Origin: Amphritea sp.
Lineage (GTDB): Bacteria; Pseudomonadota; Gammaproteobacteria; Pseudomonadales; Balneatricaceae
Direction of reading: 5' to 3'
NCBI RefSeq assembly: GCF_016744155.1
Contig: NZ_JADGEW010000014.1
Span: 1 to 64,000, forward strand
DNA length: 64,000 nucleotides
Each line of letters starts with the position of its first letter. Within the stretch, counting starts at the first letter, position 1. The translations under genes and the position numbers were made by a program. Below are positions 16,855-26,333 of the stretch, in pieces. The notes under the pieces are model-generated. The model ran no database searches. It was not told where the DNA came from and was given only the letters and a program-made list of their open reading frames with translations.

Positions 16855-17363
16855 TATTCAGCAGTATCTGCTTCCACAACCTCTGCAGAGGTGATGATTA
16901 CATCTTCAGCCGGTACGTCCTGATGTCCGCCACGGAAGGTGGTTGATACCGCTTTGATCTGGTCGACTATATCCATGCCATTGGTCACAGCTGCAAATAC
17001 TGCGTAGCCCCAGCCTTCAGTGGTTTTGGCTGTATGGTCAAGAAAAGTGTTATCACTTAGATTGATAAAGAACTGGGCTGAAGCGCTATGTGGATCCATA
17101 GTGCGTGCCATTGCCAGGGTGCCGCGCTTGTTACTCAGGCCGTTATCAGCTTCGTTTTCAATGTTGCCGCCGGTTTTTTTACTAACCATGCCAGGCTCAA
17201 AACCGCCACCCTGAATCATAAAGCCGTCGATTACACGGTGAAAGATAACGCCGTCGTAGAAGCCGTCTTTAACGTAATTTTCGAAATTAGCTGCGCTCCC
17301 CGGTGCTTTTTCAAAATCCAGTTCGATTGTGATATCGCCGAAGTTAGTGTGCAGTACGATCAT
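16854..17363 (-). CDS. ppiB: peptidyl-prolyl cis-trans isomerase (PpiB, cyclophilin)
   Basis: This 169-residue cytoplasmic cyclophilin catalyses Xaa-Pro isomerisation. Family motifs are [31 protein letters not shown] with the catalytic Arg, and [14 protein letters not shown] place the start at ATG 17361-17363 with AGAGGA eight bases upstream; a longer frame to 17462 adds 33 residues unlike the family. It is coupled to lpxH, as in many gammaproteobacteria. Confidence 0.93.
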   Translation of the reverse strand: MIVLHTNFGDITIELDFEKAPGSAANFENYVKDGFYDGVIFHRVIDGFMIQGGGFEPGMVSKKTGGNIENEADNGLSNKRGTLAMARTMDPHSASAQFFINLSDNTFLDHTAKTTEGWGYAVFAAVTNGMDIVDQIKAVSTTFRGGHQDVPAEDVIITSAEVVEADTAE

Positions 17364-17687
17364 ACTTACGGTTCCTCTGTTTCGGGAAGGTACGAATAAG
17401 TCCAATGTATTGGTGTCAAGTCTATCTGAAGGCCAATAACCAGAGGACATGTTAAAGCTCAAGGGAGTTGTTAGACGTTCTCTTGGCTTTTTATTAGCTG
17501 GCGGCGATTATACTAAAGAATCAGTGAAGGTGTAACAAGTCTAAGTGCTTCAGTGCCAATTCTTTAGTTTCTGAATGATTAGATATCAATCTGGTTAAAT
17601 TCTTGTCTCTCGTAATTTATTGCAGAAGCGGGATTTATCCAGTCTTCCCTAATTTCAATAACTAAAGCATTAATTTCAGCTTACTTA
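17364..17687. other. spacer between ppiB and the glnS promoter
   Basis: This divergent intergenic stretch must hold the ppiB promoter. I see no convincing open frame, RNA gene or repeat in it. Confidence 0.5.
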
Positions 17688-17716
17688 TGGTTGTCTTAAG
17701 GGCATCTGTCTATAAT
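17688..17716 (+). promoter_or_regulatory. candidate glnS promoter
   Basis: A perfect TATAAT lies at 17711-17716, 17 bp after a poor -35 (TGGTTG, 17688-17693). It is 41 bp before the glnS ATG. Confidence 0.5.
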
Positions 17717-17756
17717 ATTCGCCTATTCGATTTAAGACGGAAGTTAAGACGCCTCT

Positions 17757-19439
17757 ATGAGCAACAACGACGCCAGCAATACTGTTAAACAGCCTACCAA
17801 TTTCATTCACCAGGTTATCGAACAGGACTTGCAACAGGGATTGGAAAAAGTAGTTACTCGTTTTCCACCTGAGCCTAACGGTTACCTGCATATTGGTCAC
17901 GCTAAGTCGATCTGTGTGAACTTCGGTACCGCGGATAAGTACAACGGTGAATGTAACCTGCGTTTCGATGATACTAACCCGTCGAAAGAGGAACAGGAAT
18001 TTGTTGATGCGATAAAGGATGACGTGCGCTGGCTCGGTTTTAACTGGTCAGGTGATGTGCGTTACGCTTCTGATTACTTTGATACCTTCTATGCCTGGGC
18101 ACAGCACCTGATTCGTGAAGGTAACGCGTATGTCTGCGATCTGAGTCCGGAAGAGTCTAGCGAATACCGTGGCTGGGCGACTACACCAGGTAAAGACAGC
18201 CCATTTCGTAGCCGTACCGCAGAGGAGAGTCTTGATCTGTTGGAACGGATGAAAACCGGTGAGTTTGATGAAGGTAGCCGGGTATTGCGTGCCAAAATAG
18301 ATATGGCATCGCCGAACATGAATCTGCGAGACCCAATTCTTTACCGTATTCGTAAGGCGGTTCATCATCAGACGGGCAATAAATGGAGCATCTATCCGAG
18401 CTACGATTTTGCCCACGGACAGGAAGATGCGATTGAGGGCGTCACGCACTCTATCTGTACCCTGGAGTTTGCTGACCATCTGCCGCTGTATGAGTGGTTC
18501 CTGGCTAATCTTCCGGTACCGAGTACGCCGAGGCAGTACGAGTTTGGCCGCCTTAACATTAATTATACGGTAACCAGTAAGCGTAAATTGAAGCAGCTGG
18601 TTGATGAGAACCATGTAAGCGGTTGGGATGATCCACGTCTGCCAACTATTCAGGGTATGCGTCGCCGGGGTTACACCGCTGAAGCGGTACGTAATTTTTG
18701 TGACAGCCTGGCAGTCGCCAAGACCGATGGCGTTGTTGATATGGCGCAGTTTGAGTTCTTTATCCGTGAAGATCTCAACGAAAACTCTGCCCGGGCAATG
18801 TGTGTCATGAACCCACTGAAACTGGTCATAACTAACTTCCCTGAGGGTGAAGTTGAAATTTTGAGTGCGCCGGTTCATCCGCAGAAAGAGATTGGTACTC
18901 GTGAGTTGCCATTTACCCGTGAAATCTATATCGACCGATCTGATTTCAATGAAGATACCACGCTGTCACGTAAGAAATTCAAGGTATTAGTTCCGGGTGA
19001 TTTCATGCGCTTGCGCAGTGCCTATGTGATTAAAGCTGAAGAAGTAGTTAAAGACAGTAACGGCGAGATTATTGAAGTCCATGCTTCTTTTATCCCGGGT
19101 ACTGTTGGTGAAAATCCTCCGGAAGGAATGAAACCCCGCGGCGTAATGCATTGGGTATCAGCTACAGAGGGCAAGCAGGCGAAAGTACGAATCTATGATC
19201 GTCTGTTTAAAGTTGAGTCTCCGGATAAAGGCGAGGGTGATTTCCTCGACAATATCAATGCGGATTCTTTCTCCGTCATTGAAAACTGCTGGATAGAGCC
19301 TGGCCTGGTAAATGCTGCCCCTGAAACGGGTTTCCAGTTTGAACGTGAAGGTTACTTTGTTGCTGATCGTTATGAGCACTCTGTAGAGACGCCAGTGTTC
19401 AACAAGACGATTGGTCTGCGGGATACCTGGAAGAAGTAA
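17757..19439 (+). CDS. glnS: glutaminyl-tRNA synthetase
   Basis: GlnS charges tRNA-Gln with glutamine. The 560-residue class I synthetase has the HIGH signature in FPPEPNGYLHIGHAKS, the acceptor-binding domain, and the KMSKS-equivalent VTSKRKLKQL, followed by two beta-barrel anticodon-binding domains (PFTREIYIDRSDF onward). The length agrees with E. coli (about 554). The gene is monocistronic with a terminator at 19476-19506. ppiB upstream and divergent is a common arrangement. Confidence 0.97.
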   Translation: MSNNDASNTVKQPTNFIHQVIEQDLQQGLEKVVTRFPPEPNGYLHIGHAKSICVNFGTADKYNGECNLRFDDTNPSKEEQEFVDAIKDDVRWLGFNWSGDVRYASDYFDTFYAWAQHLIREGNAYVCDLSPEESSEYRGWATTPGKDSPFRSRTAEESLDLLERMKTGEFDEGSRVLRAKIDMASPNMNLRDPILYRIRKAVHHQTGNKWSIYPSYDFAHGQEDAIEGVTHSICTLEFADHLPLYEWFLANLPVPSTPRQYEFGRLNINYTVTSKRKLKQLVDENHVSGWDDPRLPTIQGMRRRGYTAEAVRNFCDSLAVAKTDGVVDMAQFEFFIREDLNENSARAMCVMNPLKLVITNFPEGEVEILSAPVHPQKEIGTRELPFTREIYIDRSDFNEDTTLSRKKFKVLVPGDFMRLRSAYVIKAEEVVKDSNGEIIEVHASFIPGTVGENPPEGMKPRGVMHWVSATEGKQAKVRIYDRLFKVESPDKGEGDFLDNINADSFSVIENCWIEPGLVNAAPETGFQFEREGYFVADRYEHSVETPVFNKTIGLRDTWKK

Positions 19440-19475
19440 GCTCAGAGCTTATGATTCGAGCTTCCTATTTAGGCA

Positions 19476-19506
19476 TAAAAAAGGTCACCTAGCGTGACCT
19501 TTTTTC
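19476..19506. terminator. bidirectional terminator between glnS and the hemerythrin gene
   Basis: AAAAAAGGTCAC and GTGACCTTTTTT pair around a 5-nt loop, with A- and T-runs that serve both strands. Confidence 0.88.
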
Positions 19507-19547
19507 GTTTTTGCTCAGCGTCGCTAGTAGCAACGTTCTATTACGCC

Positions 19548-20081
19548 TTACATATAACTTGGGATTTTATCCACGTTATGTCGGGTATGCAGGGTGAAAC
19601 CGAGTGACTCCAAACCAGTATCTTTGAGTATCACCGCTGACAGGGGGAGAAATTCTTGCTCTTCATAGTGTGCGTGGGCCAGATAGTTCTGGGCCATACT
19701 TACGGAAGCGTCTTTGTCCAGCTTGGAAAACTTGCCTTTAGATAGCTTTTTAATGTCGGCTTCTATCGTCTTCCACTGTTTTTCCAGGTTGCGGTGCTCT
19801 TTTGTCAATCGATCAACCATGCTCTTAGCTTCAGACTGCTCGGCACCCGGCTTGGCGCAGTCAAGAACCATATTAAACAGTTCCTGTTCTTCTTCCATGT
19901 GATGATTCAGCACCACTTCTTTGTAAAACTGAACCAGTTTTTTCGCGCTCTTTTGAATTTCAGGTTGCACCGGGTCAGATATGTCTGAATTTCCAAGGAC
20001 TTTTAAAGCCTCAAAGTTTTGGATAATGCCTACGTGACACTGGGAAAAGTCATCAACTGGGCTTTGCATCTCTGTACTCAT
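19548..20081 (-). CDS. hemerythrin HHE-domain protein
   Basis: This 177-residue four-helix-bundle protein carries the metal-ligand pattern of the hemerythrin/HHE family: His in DFSQCHVGII, HHMEEEQELF, EHRNLEKQW and AHAHYEEQEFLP (an HxxxE repeat). Such di-iron proteins bind O2 or react with NO, or protect iron-sulfur enzymes. It has no signal peptide or second domain, so it is a free cytoplasmic protein. An FNR-type promoter at 20148-20189 predicts low-oxygen induction. The upstream neighbour on the same strand is nifJ, but a terminator separates them. Confidence 0.82.
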   Translation of the reverse strand: MSTEMQSPVDDFSQCHVGIIQNFEALKVLGNSDISDPVQPEIQKSAKKLVQFYKEVVLNHHMEEEQELFNMVLDCAKPGAEQSEAKSMVDRLTKEHRNLEKQWKTIEADIKKLSKGKFSKLDKDASVSMAQNYLAHAHYEEQEFLPLSAVILKDTGLESLGFTLHTRHNVDKIPSYM

Positions 20082-20147
20082 ATAGTTACCTGCAGGCTAC
20101 GCGTTCATCGGCTATCGTTAAGATATCGCCGTGGAATTACTCTAACT

Positions 20148-20189
20148 ATAGTAGTACGCGTGCGATATAAGTTAACTGATATTGATCAA
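20148..20189 (-). promoter_or_regulatory. FNR/Anr-type class II promoter of the hemerythrin gene
   Basis: CTGATATTGATCAA (20176-20189) differs from the consensus palindrome at one defined base. On the minus strand a -10 element TACTAT lies at 20148-20153. The centre-to-centre distance is 32 nt, identical to that in front of ubiT, and the -10 sequence is also identical. The predicted start is near 20141, 60 bases before the ATG. Confidence 0.65.
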
Positions 20190-20230
20190 TAATCTCCCGG
20201 TATCGCGTTATAACGCAAAAGTAGCCACAT

Positions 20231-20257
20231 AAAAAAGCCCCATAGAGGGGCTTTAAA
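20231..20257 (-). terminator. terminator of nifJ
   Basis: Read on the minus strand, AAAGCCCC and GGGGCTTT pair around TCTAT and run into six T. It separates nifJ from the hemerythrin gene. Confidence 0.85.
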
Positions 20258-20281
20258 GTGATTACATTTTTCTGGTTGTGG

Positions 20282-23200
20282 TTACTTCGGTGTTGGTGCT
20301 TCCTCCCAGTCCATCTCTGCCATTTGCTGGTAACGTTTATAACGCTCGCTCACATCATGTTGCGCTTTATCCAGAAAAACAGCGGCTTCAACCGGATGAG
20401 CTTTTAACAGTGAGCTAAAGCGGGTCTCTTTACTGGCAAACTCAGCATAAGGAATAGAGGGCTGCTTAGAATCCAGTTTCAGTGGATTCTGATGCTGATC
20501 GGCACGACGGGGGTCATATCGGAACAGCGGCCAGTGACCGCTTTCAACCGCCAGTTTTTGGTGCAGATGGTTATCTTTCATTTCAAAGCCATGTGCGATA
20601 CAGGGGGAGTAGGCGATGATCAGAGAAGGTCCGTCATAGGATTCTGCTTCCAGGAATGCCCGCAGTGTTTGTACATCTTTAGCGGCGTAGGCTACATGAG
20701 CAACATAGACATGTTCATAATCCATAGCGATACGGGCCAGATCTTTCTTGGCGACAGATTTACCTGATGCTGAGAACTTAGCCACGGCTCCTATAGGTGT
20801 GGCTTTTGAAGTCTGACCTCCGGTATTGGAGTACACCTCGGTATCCAGTACCAGAATATTTACGTTTCGACCTGAAGCTAAGACGTGGTCAAGACCACCA
20901 AAGCCAATATCATAGGCCCAGCCATCACCTCCGATGATCCATACGCTCTTGCGGCTTAGTTGATCGGCGAGGTGACGCAGTTCAATCGCCTGAGAACCGA
21001 TATTAATAGCGTCACTCAAACCATCTAAGGCTAGTTTCAGTTTTTCGATGGATTGACGCTGCCGCTCAATACCGGCTTCATCGGTCTCTTTTTCGTTAGT
21101 AAGGTTACTGACTAATTGGGGGTCCAGATGATCCTGCAGCTCGAGCAGAAGACTGGCCGCATACTCTCTCTGTTTATCAAGTGCTACCCGCATACCCAGG
21201 CCGAACTCTGCATTATCCTCAAACAGTGAGTTGTTCCAGGCTGGCCCGCGACCATCGGCATTTTTAGTCCAGGGAGTGGTGGGCAGATTACCGCCATAGA
21301 TAGATGAGCAACCGGTGGCGTTTGCAACCAGCATCCGGTCACCGAACAGTTGACTGGCCAGTCGGATATAAGAAGTTTCACCACAACCTGAGCAGGCACC
21401 ACTGAATTCAAATAGCGGCTGGAATACCATTGAGCCTTTCAGGGTCGCGCTTTTTAGGCTGGTGCGATCGAATTCAGGCAGTGATAGGAAAAAGTCCCAG
21501 TTATCTTTCTCTACCTTAAAGGTTTGCTCTTTCGGCACCATGTTGATGGCTTTGTGCTCTGGATGCTCTTTGTCTGCAATGGGGCAGATATCGACGCAGA
21601 GTGTACAACCGGTACAGTCAGCAGGAGAAACCTGATAACTGATATAACTGTTTTCAGGGAAGTCCTTAGCACCTTTAACGGGCACAGCCCTGAATCCATC
21701 GGGCGCTTGTTGCAGTAAGGAAAGGTCAAAGATTTTGCTGCGAATGACGCTGTGGGGGCAGACCAATACGCATTTACCACAGTGAGTGCACAGATCTTCA
21801 TCCCACAGAGGCAGCTCGGTGGCCAGATCGCGCTTCTCAAATGCAGTGGTGCCGGTAGGCCAGGTGCCGTCAGCGGACAGTGCACTGACCGGTACGTTAT
21901 CTCCATGGCCTGATATCAGTTCGGCGGTTAACTGGCGAACAAAATCATTAGCGCTGTTAGCACTGAGTTCATGCATGGGAATCCGGCTAGTCGCTTGGGT
22001 GTGCAGAGTAATTGGATGAAGCTGACTCAGGCTGGCATCGATCGCTTTCAGGTTAAGCTCGACTACTTTCGGGTTGCTGCTATAGGATTTACGCACGGCA
22101 CCTTTGATCAATTCTATTGCCTGCTCTATAGGCAGGATACCGGAGATCTTAAAGAAACAGCTCTGCATAATAGTGTTGATCCGCTTACCCATACCGCACT
22201 CTAACGCTACTTTATAAGCGTCTATTGCGAATAGACGGATCTGCTTTTTTATCAGTGTCTGTTGTACCGGTTCTGGAAGCGTATCCCAAAGCTCATTGGG
22301 CAATGCGCTGCTGTTGAGTAGAAATACTGCGCCGATACGTGCTTTATCCAGCATCGGGTACAGATCTAGAAAGCGCGGTTGGTGGCAGGCGATAAAGTCG
22401 GCCTGATCTGCTTGTATCTCATAAGCCGAACGAATCTTCTGGGGGCCGAAGCGCAGGTGTGAAACCGTGACGGCACCGGATTTCTTTGAATCATAAACAA
22501 AGTGACCCTGGGCGTAATAGCCCTCCAGATCACCGATAATCTTAATACTGTTCTTGTTGGCACTGACAGTTCCATCGGCACCCAAGCCATAAAATACTGC
22601 CTGATAAGCGTCTTTGTGGACGTCGGTGATGAACTGTTCATCGTAGTCGATGCTGGTGTGGGTTAGATCATCGCTAATACCGACAGTAAACAGGTTTTTA
22701 CTTTGAGGTTTCATCAGTTCATCAAATACCCCCTTAATCATCGCCGGGGTAAATTCTTTAGATGACAGGCCAAAACGGCCACCAATCAGCTTAGGCAGGT
22801 CGTCTGCGGACAGTTGACCGGACAGGAGTGATTGCATGAAGGCGGTGGCGATATCTTTGTACAGGGGCTCGCCATCAGCACCCGGTTCTTTGGTGCGATC
22901 AAGTACAGCGATCTGTTTAACCGTGTCAGGCAGGGCGTTAAGTAAACGGGTCGCATCAAAGGGACGAAACAGCCTGACTTTCAGAACACCGGTTTTACCG
23001 CCTTGCCTATTTAAGTAGTTAACGGTCTCACTCGCAGTTTCAGCCCCGGACCCCATCAAAATAACCACCGACTCTGCGTCGGCCGCACCTTCATATTCGT
23101 AGAGTTGATATTGACGCCCGGTGACCTCAGCAAACTGGTTCATCGCCTGCTGGACTATTTCCGGGAACGCATCGTAATAGGGATTACAGGCTTCGCGGGC

Positions 23201-23884
23201 CTGGAAGAAAATATCAGGATTTTGTGATGTGCCTCGCACAACGGGATGGTCAGGGGATAGAGCTCGGTTGCGGCAATCCCGTACCAGCTCCATATCAATT
23301 AGTTCCCGCAGCATCTCCTCGGTAACGACTTCAACTTTACTGACTTCATGGCTGGTACGAAAACCGTCGAAAAAGTGCAGTACAGGTACACGGCCTTTGA
23401 GCGTAGCCATTTCTGAAATGGTAGCCATATCCATGGCTTCCTGTACTGAGTTTGATGATAGCATCGCAAAGCCGGTAGCCCGGGTGGCCATCACGTCACT
23501 GTGATCGCAGAAGATAGACAGGGCATGAGTAGCCAGTGAACGGGCGGCAATATGAAAAACGGTGGGGGAAAGTTCACCCGCGATCTTATACATATTTGGG
23601 ATTTTCAGCAGCAATCCCTGCGAAGCGGTGAAAGTAGTGGTCTTAGCGCCGGCCTGCAATGCGCCATGAACGGCACCTGCAGCACCGCCTTCACTTTGCA
23701 GCTCTACCACTTCCGGAACCACGCCCCAAAGATTTTTGACGCCTTCTGAGCTCCAGCTATCACTCATCTCACCCATCGGCGAGGCTGGGGTTATCGGGTA
23801 GATAGCGATAACATCATTTAAGTGGTGAGCGATATAAGCGGCGGCTTCATTGCCATCCATCATACGAAATTTGGCTATGCCCAT
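20282..23884 (-). CDS. nifJ: pyruvate:ferredoxin (flavodoxin) oxidoreductase
   Basis: This 1200-residue single-chain enzyme decarboxylates pyruvate to acetyl-CoA and CO2 and reduces ferredoxin or flavodoxin. The domain order is typical: N-terminal pyruvate domain (GNEAAAYIAHHLNDVIAIYP), domain II, CoA-binding domain, a two-cluster ferredoxin domain with CTHCGKCVLVCPHS and CTGCTLCVDICPI, and the TPP domain with SGACSGCGETSY and GGDGWAYDIGFGGLDHV. All cluster cysteines appear intact. The enzyme is oxygen-sensitive in most species, so its place in a probably aerobic genome is notable. It is monocistronic, divergent from cysS. Confidence 0.95.
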   Translation of the reverse strand: MGIAKFRMMDGNEAAAYIAHHLNDVIAIYPITPASPMGEMSDSWSSEGVKNLWGVVPEVVELQSEGGAAGAVHGALQAGAKTTTFTASQGLLLKIPNMYKIAGELSPTVFHIAARSLATHALSIFCDHSDVMATRATGFAMLSSNSVQEAMDMATISEMATLKGRVPVLHFFDGFRTSHEVSKVEVVTEEMLRELIDMELVRDCRNRALSPDHPVVRGTSQNPDIFFQAREACNPYYDAFPEIVQQAMNQFAEVTGRQYQLYEYEGAADAESVVILMGSGAETASETVNYLNRQGGKTGVLKVRLFRPFDATRLLNALPDTVKQIAVLDRTKEPGADGEPLYKDIATAFMQSLLSGQLSADDLPKLIGGRFGLSSKEFTPAMIKGVFDELMKPQSKNLFTVGISDDLTHTSIDYDEQFITDVHKDAYQAVFYGLGADGTVSANKNSIKIIGDLEGYYAQGHFVYDSKKSGAVTVSHLRFGPQKIRSAYEIQADQADFIACHQPRFLDLYPMLDKARIGAVFLLNSSALPNELWDTLPEPVQQTLIKKQIRLFAIDAYKVALECGMGKRINTIMQSCFFKISGILPIEQAIELIKGAVRKSYSSNPKVVELNLKAIDASLSQLHPITLHTQATSRIPMHELSANSANDFVRQLTAELISGHGDNVPVSALSADGTWPTGTTAFEKRDLATELPLWDEDLCTHCGKCVLVCPHSVIRSKIFDLSLLQQAPDGFRAVPVKGAKDFPENSYISYQVSPADCTGCTLCVDICPIADKEHPEHKAINMVPKEQTFKVEKDNWDFFLSLPEFDRTSLKSATLKGSMVFQPLFEFSGACSGCGETSYIRLASQLFGDRMLVANATGCSSIYGGNLPTTPWTKNADGRGPAWNNSLFEDNAEFGLGMRVALDKQREYAASLLLELQDHLDPQLVSNLTNEKETDEAGIERQRQSIEKLKLALDGLSDAINIGSQAIELRHLADQLSRKSVWIIGGDGWAYDIGFGGLDHVLASGRNVNILVLDTEVYSNTGGQTSKATPIGAVAKFSASGKSVAKKDLARIAMDYEHVYVAHVAYAAKDVQTLRAFLEAESYDGPSLIIAYSPCIAHGFEMKDNHLHQKLAVESGHWPLFRYDPRRADQHQNPLKLDSKQPSIPYAEFASKETRFSSLLKAHPVEAAVFLDKAQHDVSERYKRYQQMAEMDWEEAPTPK

Positions 23885-24156
23885 GATGATGCTCCTGAAC
23901 AGATAAACACTTTCGTGACATATAAAAACTATATGAATATTAGTTTATTCTTATAAAACTGCGATGAATTAACTTTTGCTGTAGAGACTGCTCCGGATCA
24001 AGGGTTTTAGCCTTCAACCTGAGCACCTGGCTAAATAGTTATCATCGTCTGAAAGTAATTTTCATCAGGTTGTTAACTCCTGCTCGGTTTCCTCTATAAT
24101 GGGCAGCTGATTTTTACTCTATTTTTCAACTTTGCCTGAGCCATAAGCGAATCCTG

Positions 24157-25542
24157 ATGCTGCAGATCTATAACACCCTGACCAAAGAGAAAGCCCCATT
24201 TCAGCCACTGGAAGAGGGCAAGATCAACATGTATGTGTGCGGCATCACCGTATACGATTTCTGTCATATCGGCCATGCACGGGTAATGGTGTCGTTTGAT
24301 GTAATAACTCGTTACCTGCGGGCGCGTGGCTGGGATGTTACTTACATCCGTAACATCACCGATGTTGATGATAAAATTATCAAACGTGCAACTGAGAATG
24401 GTGAACGACCTGATCAACTGACAGGGCGTATGATTGATGCGATGCACGAAGACGAGGATAAGCTTAGTGTGCTGCGTCCTGATCAGGAGCCCCGTGCTAC
24501 GGCTCATATGCAAGACATTATCGATATGATTCAGGTACTGATCGGTAAAGGCTTCGCTTATGCTGCCTCTAATGGTGATGTCTATTACCGGGTTGAGCGA
24601 TTTGCTGATTACGGCAAGCTAACCAATAAGAATGTTGATGAACTAAGATCCGGTTCTCGGGTTGAAGTGCAGGATGCTAAAGAAAGTCCATTGGATTTCG
24701 TTCTGTGGAAGGCTGCAAAAGAGGGTGAAGTGAGCTGGGAATCCCCTTGGGGAGCTGGCCGTCCGGGGTGGCATATTGAGTGTTCAGCTATGTCTAAATG
24801 CTGCCTGGGTGATACCTTTGATATCCATGGTGGTGGGCCGGATCTGCCGTTCCCACACCATGAAAACGAGATCGCTCAGTCTGAAGCCGCTAACGGTGTT
24901 AAATATGTAAACACCTGGATGCACGCTGGTGCGGTGCGGGTGAATGCTGAGAAGATGTCTAAGTCTCTGGGCAATTTCTTCACTATCCGTGATGTGTTAG
25001 AAAAGTACGATGCCGAAGTGGTCCGTTACTTCCTCTCATCCGTACACTACCGCAGCTATATCGACTATTCAGAAAACAGTCTTAAAGAAGCGCGTAGTGC
25101 GTTGGAACGTTTCTACCAGGCTCTCAATGGTGTAGACGCGGTTGCCGCCGAATTGGATAACGATTACGAAACACGCTTTTATGCAGCAATGGATAATGAT
25201 TTTAATACGCCGATGGCAATGGCTGTTCTATTTGATCTGGTGAATGAACTGAACTCTGCCAAACGCGCTGGTGATGCTAAAGCTTCTGCATTAGCGGCTC
25301 AATTAAAGCAACTAGGCGGTATTCTGGGGTTGCTACAACAGCAGCCAGAAGCCTTCCTACAAGGCGAAAGCAAAGCGGGTGAGATAACCCCTGAGCAAAT
25401 TGAAGCTCTGATTCAGCAGCGAGCTGATGCTAAGAAAGGCAAAGACTTTGCTGCGGCAGACCAGATACGTGAAGATCTGGTAGCGCAAGGGATTATCCTT
25501 AAAGATAGCCGTGAAGGGACCTCTTGGTTCCGGGAGAGCTAA
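24157..25542 (+). CDS. cysS: cysteinyl-tRNA synthetase
   Basis: CysS charges tRNA-Cys. The 461-residue class I synthetase shows the Zn-binding Cys and HIGH motif in CGITVYDFCHIGHARV, further zinc ligands in HIECSAMS, and the KMSKS loop in KMSKSLGNFF. Length and start are normal. The gene ends with a tandem repeat (25544-25591) and a terminator at 25611-25636, which part it from the next gene group. Confidence 0.97.
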   Translation: MLQIYNTLTKEKAPFQPLEEGKINMYVCGITVYDFCHIGHARVMVSFDVITRYLRARGWDVTYIRNITDVDDKIIKRATENGERPDQLTGRMIDAMHEDEDKLSVLRPDQEPRATAHMQDIIDMIQVLIGKGFAYAASNGDVYYRVERFADYGKLTNKNVDELRSGSRVEVQDAKESPLDFVLWKAAKEGEVSWESPWGAGRPGWHIECSAMSKCCLGDTFDIHGGGPDLPFPHHENEIAQSEAANGVKYVNTWMHAGAVRVNAEKMSKSLGNFFTIRDVLEKYDAEVVRYFLSSVHYRSYIDYSENSLKEARSALERFYQALNGVDAVAAELDNDYETRFYAAMDNDFNTPMAMAVLFDLVNELNSAKRAGDAKASALAAQLKQLGGILGLLQQQPEAFLQGESKAGEITPEQIEALIQQRADAKKGKDFAAADQIREDLVAQGIILKDSREGTSWFRES

Positions 25543-25543
25543 A

Positions 25544-25591
25544 GGCTTTTGGTTTGGAGAAAGCTAACGGCTTTTGGGTTTGGAGAAGGCT
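25544..25591 (+). repeat. tandem duplication after cysS
   Basis: GGCTTTTGGTTTGGAGAA (from 25544) recurs as GGCTTTTGGGTTTGGAGAA (from 25569), differing by one inserted G. It lies between the cysS stop and its terminator and is non-coding. Confidence 0.6.
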
Positions 25592-25610
25592 CAATTAATT
25601 TCGTTATATC

Positions 25611-25636
25611 AAGGCAGCTTGTGGCTGCCTTTTTTA
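25611..25636 (+). terminator. terminator of cysS
   Basis: GGCAGC and GCTGCC pair around TTGTG and are followed by a run of seven T. Confidence 0.85.
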
Positions 25637-25654
25637 TGTTTAAGGGATGAGTGA

Positions 25655-26332
25655 ATGAGTCAACAGACAACACTGGTTATCTTCTGTAAACGACCATTGT
25701 ACGGCCAGGGTAAACAACGGATCGCTGCAACCCTGGGTAAAGGTGCTGCCTATCAGATTGCCTGCGCGCTTTTAAATTGCGCCCTAGAGGACGCACGAAG
25801 CTGGCCAGGACTGGTGGTTCTTTCTCCGGGTAGTGAATCTGATCGAGAGTGGGCAGAAGATCTGTTGCTCTTTAACTACCAGGTGGTGCCTCAGTGCGAA
25901 GGAAACCTGGGGCTGAAACTTAATTATGTTGATCAGTTGCTGCGAAAGCAGGGGGCTTCCCGACTGTTGTTTGTTGGCACCGATGCTCCTGAGCATACAG
26001 AGCAATGTTACCTTCAGTTTGACCAGTTATTACAGCAGCATGATATTGTTCTTTCCCCTGCTGCTGATGGTGGCGTTACCGCAATGGGAGGGAGTTGTCC
26101 CTGGCCCCGGTTGGATAGCCTGCCTTGGAGTACACCACAATTAGGTGAACAGCTGGCAGGTGCCTGTAAAGACTCGGGTTTTCAGGTTGCTTTCAGCTCC
26201 GCTGGATACGATGTAGATACAGAGGCTGATCTGCGTCGTTTACGGGAATCTTTAACAAACGATCTCAGGCCGGCCAGAAGACAGCTGCTACAGCTAATAC
26301 AAGTACTATTTGATGGGAAGGTTAAGGATTGA
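25655..26332 (+). CDS. TIGR04282-like (DUF2064) glycosyltransferase/nucleotidyltransferase-fold protein
   Basis: This 225-residue protein starts TLVIFCKRPLYGQGKQRIAATLG, close to the family pattern in which a conserved Lys and Arg follow a hydrophobic strand, and continues with LLFVGTDAPEHTEQC and VLSPAADGGVTAMG, the GT-A-like nucleotide-binding core. The family is often labelled arsenosugar-biosynthesis glycosyltransferase, but that function is not shown here and no arsenic methyltransferase gene is present. It is the first gene of a group with a radical SAM enzyme; its TGA ends one base before the next ATG. Confidence 0.75.
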   Translation: MSQQTTLVIFCKRPLYGQGKQRIAATLGKGAAYQIACALLNCALEDARSWPGLVVLSPGSESDREWAEDLLLFNYQVVPQCEGNLGLKLNYVDQLLRKQGASRLLFVGTDAPEHTEQCYLQFDQLLQQHDIVLSPAADGGVTAMGGSCPWPRLDSLPWSTPQLGEQLAGACKDSGFQVAFSSAGYDVDTEADLRRLRESLTNDLRPARRQLLQLIQVLFDGKVKD

Positions 26333-26333
26333 T

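Noticed and set aside
23988-24001. Possible FNR box upstream of nifJ (CTGCT-CCGG-ATCAA)
   Set aside because: Only eight of ten defined bases match and no -10 lies at class II spacing (the minus strand reads ATCGCA there).
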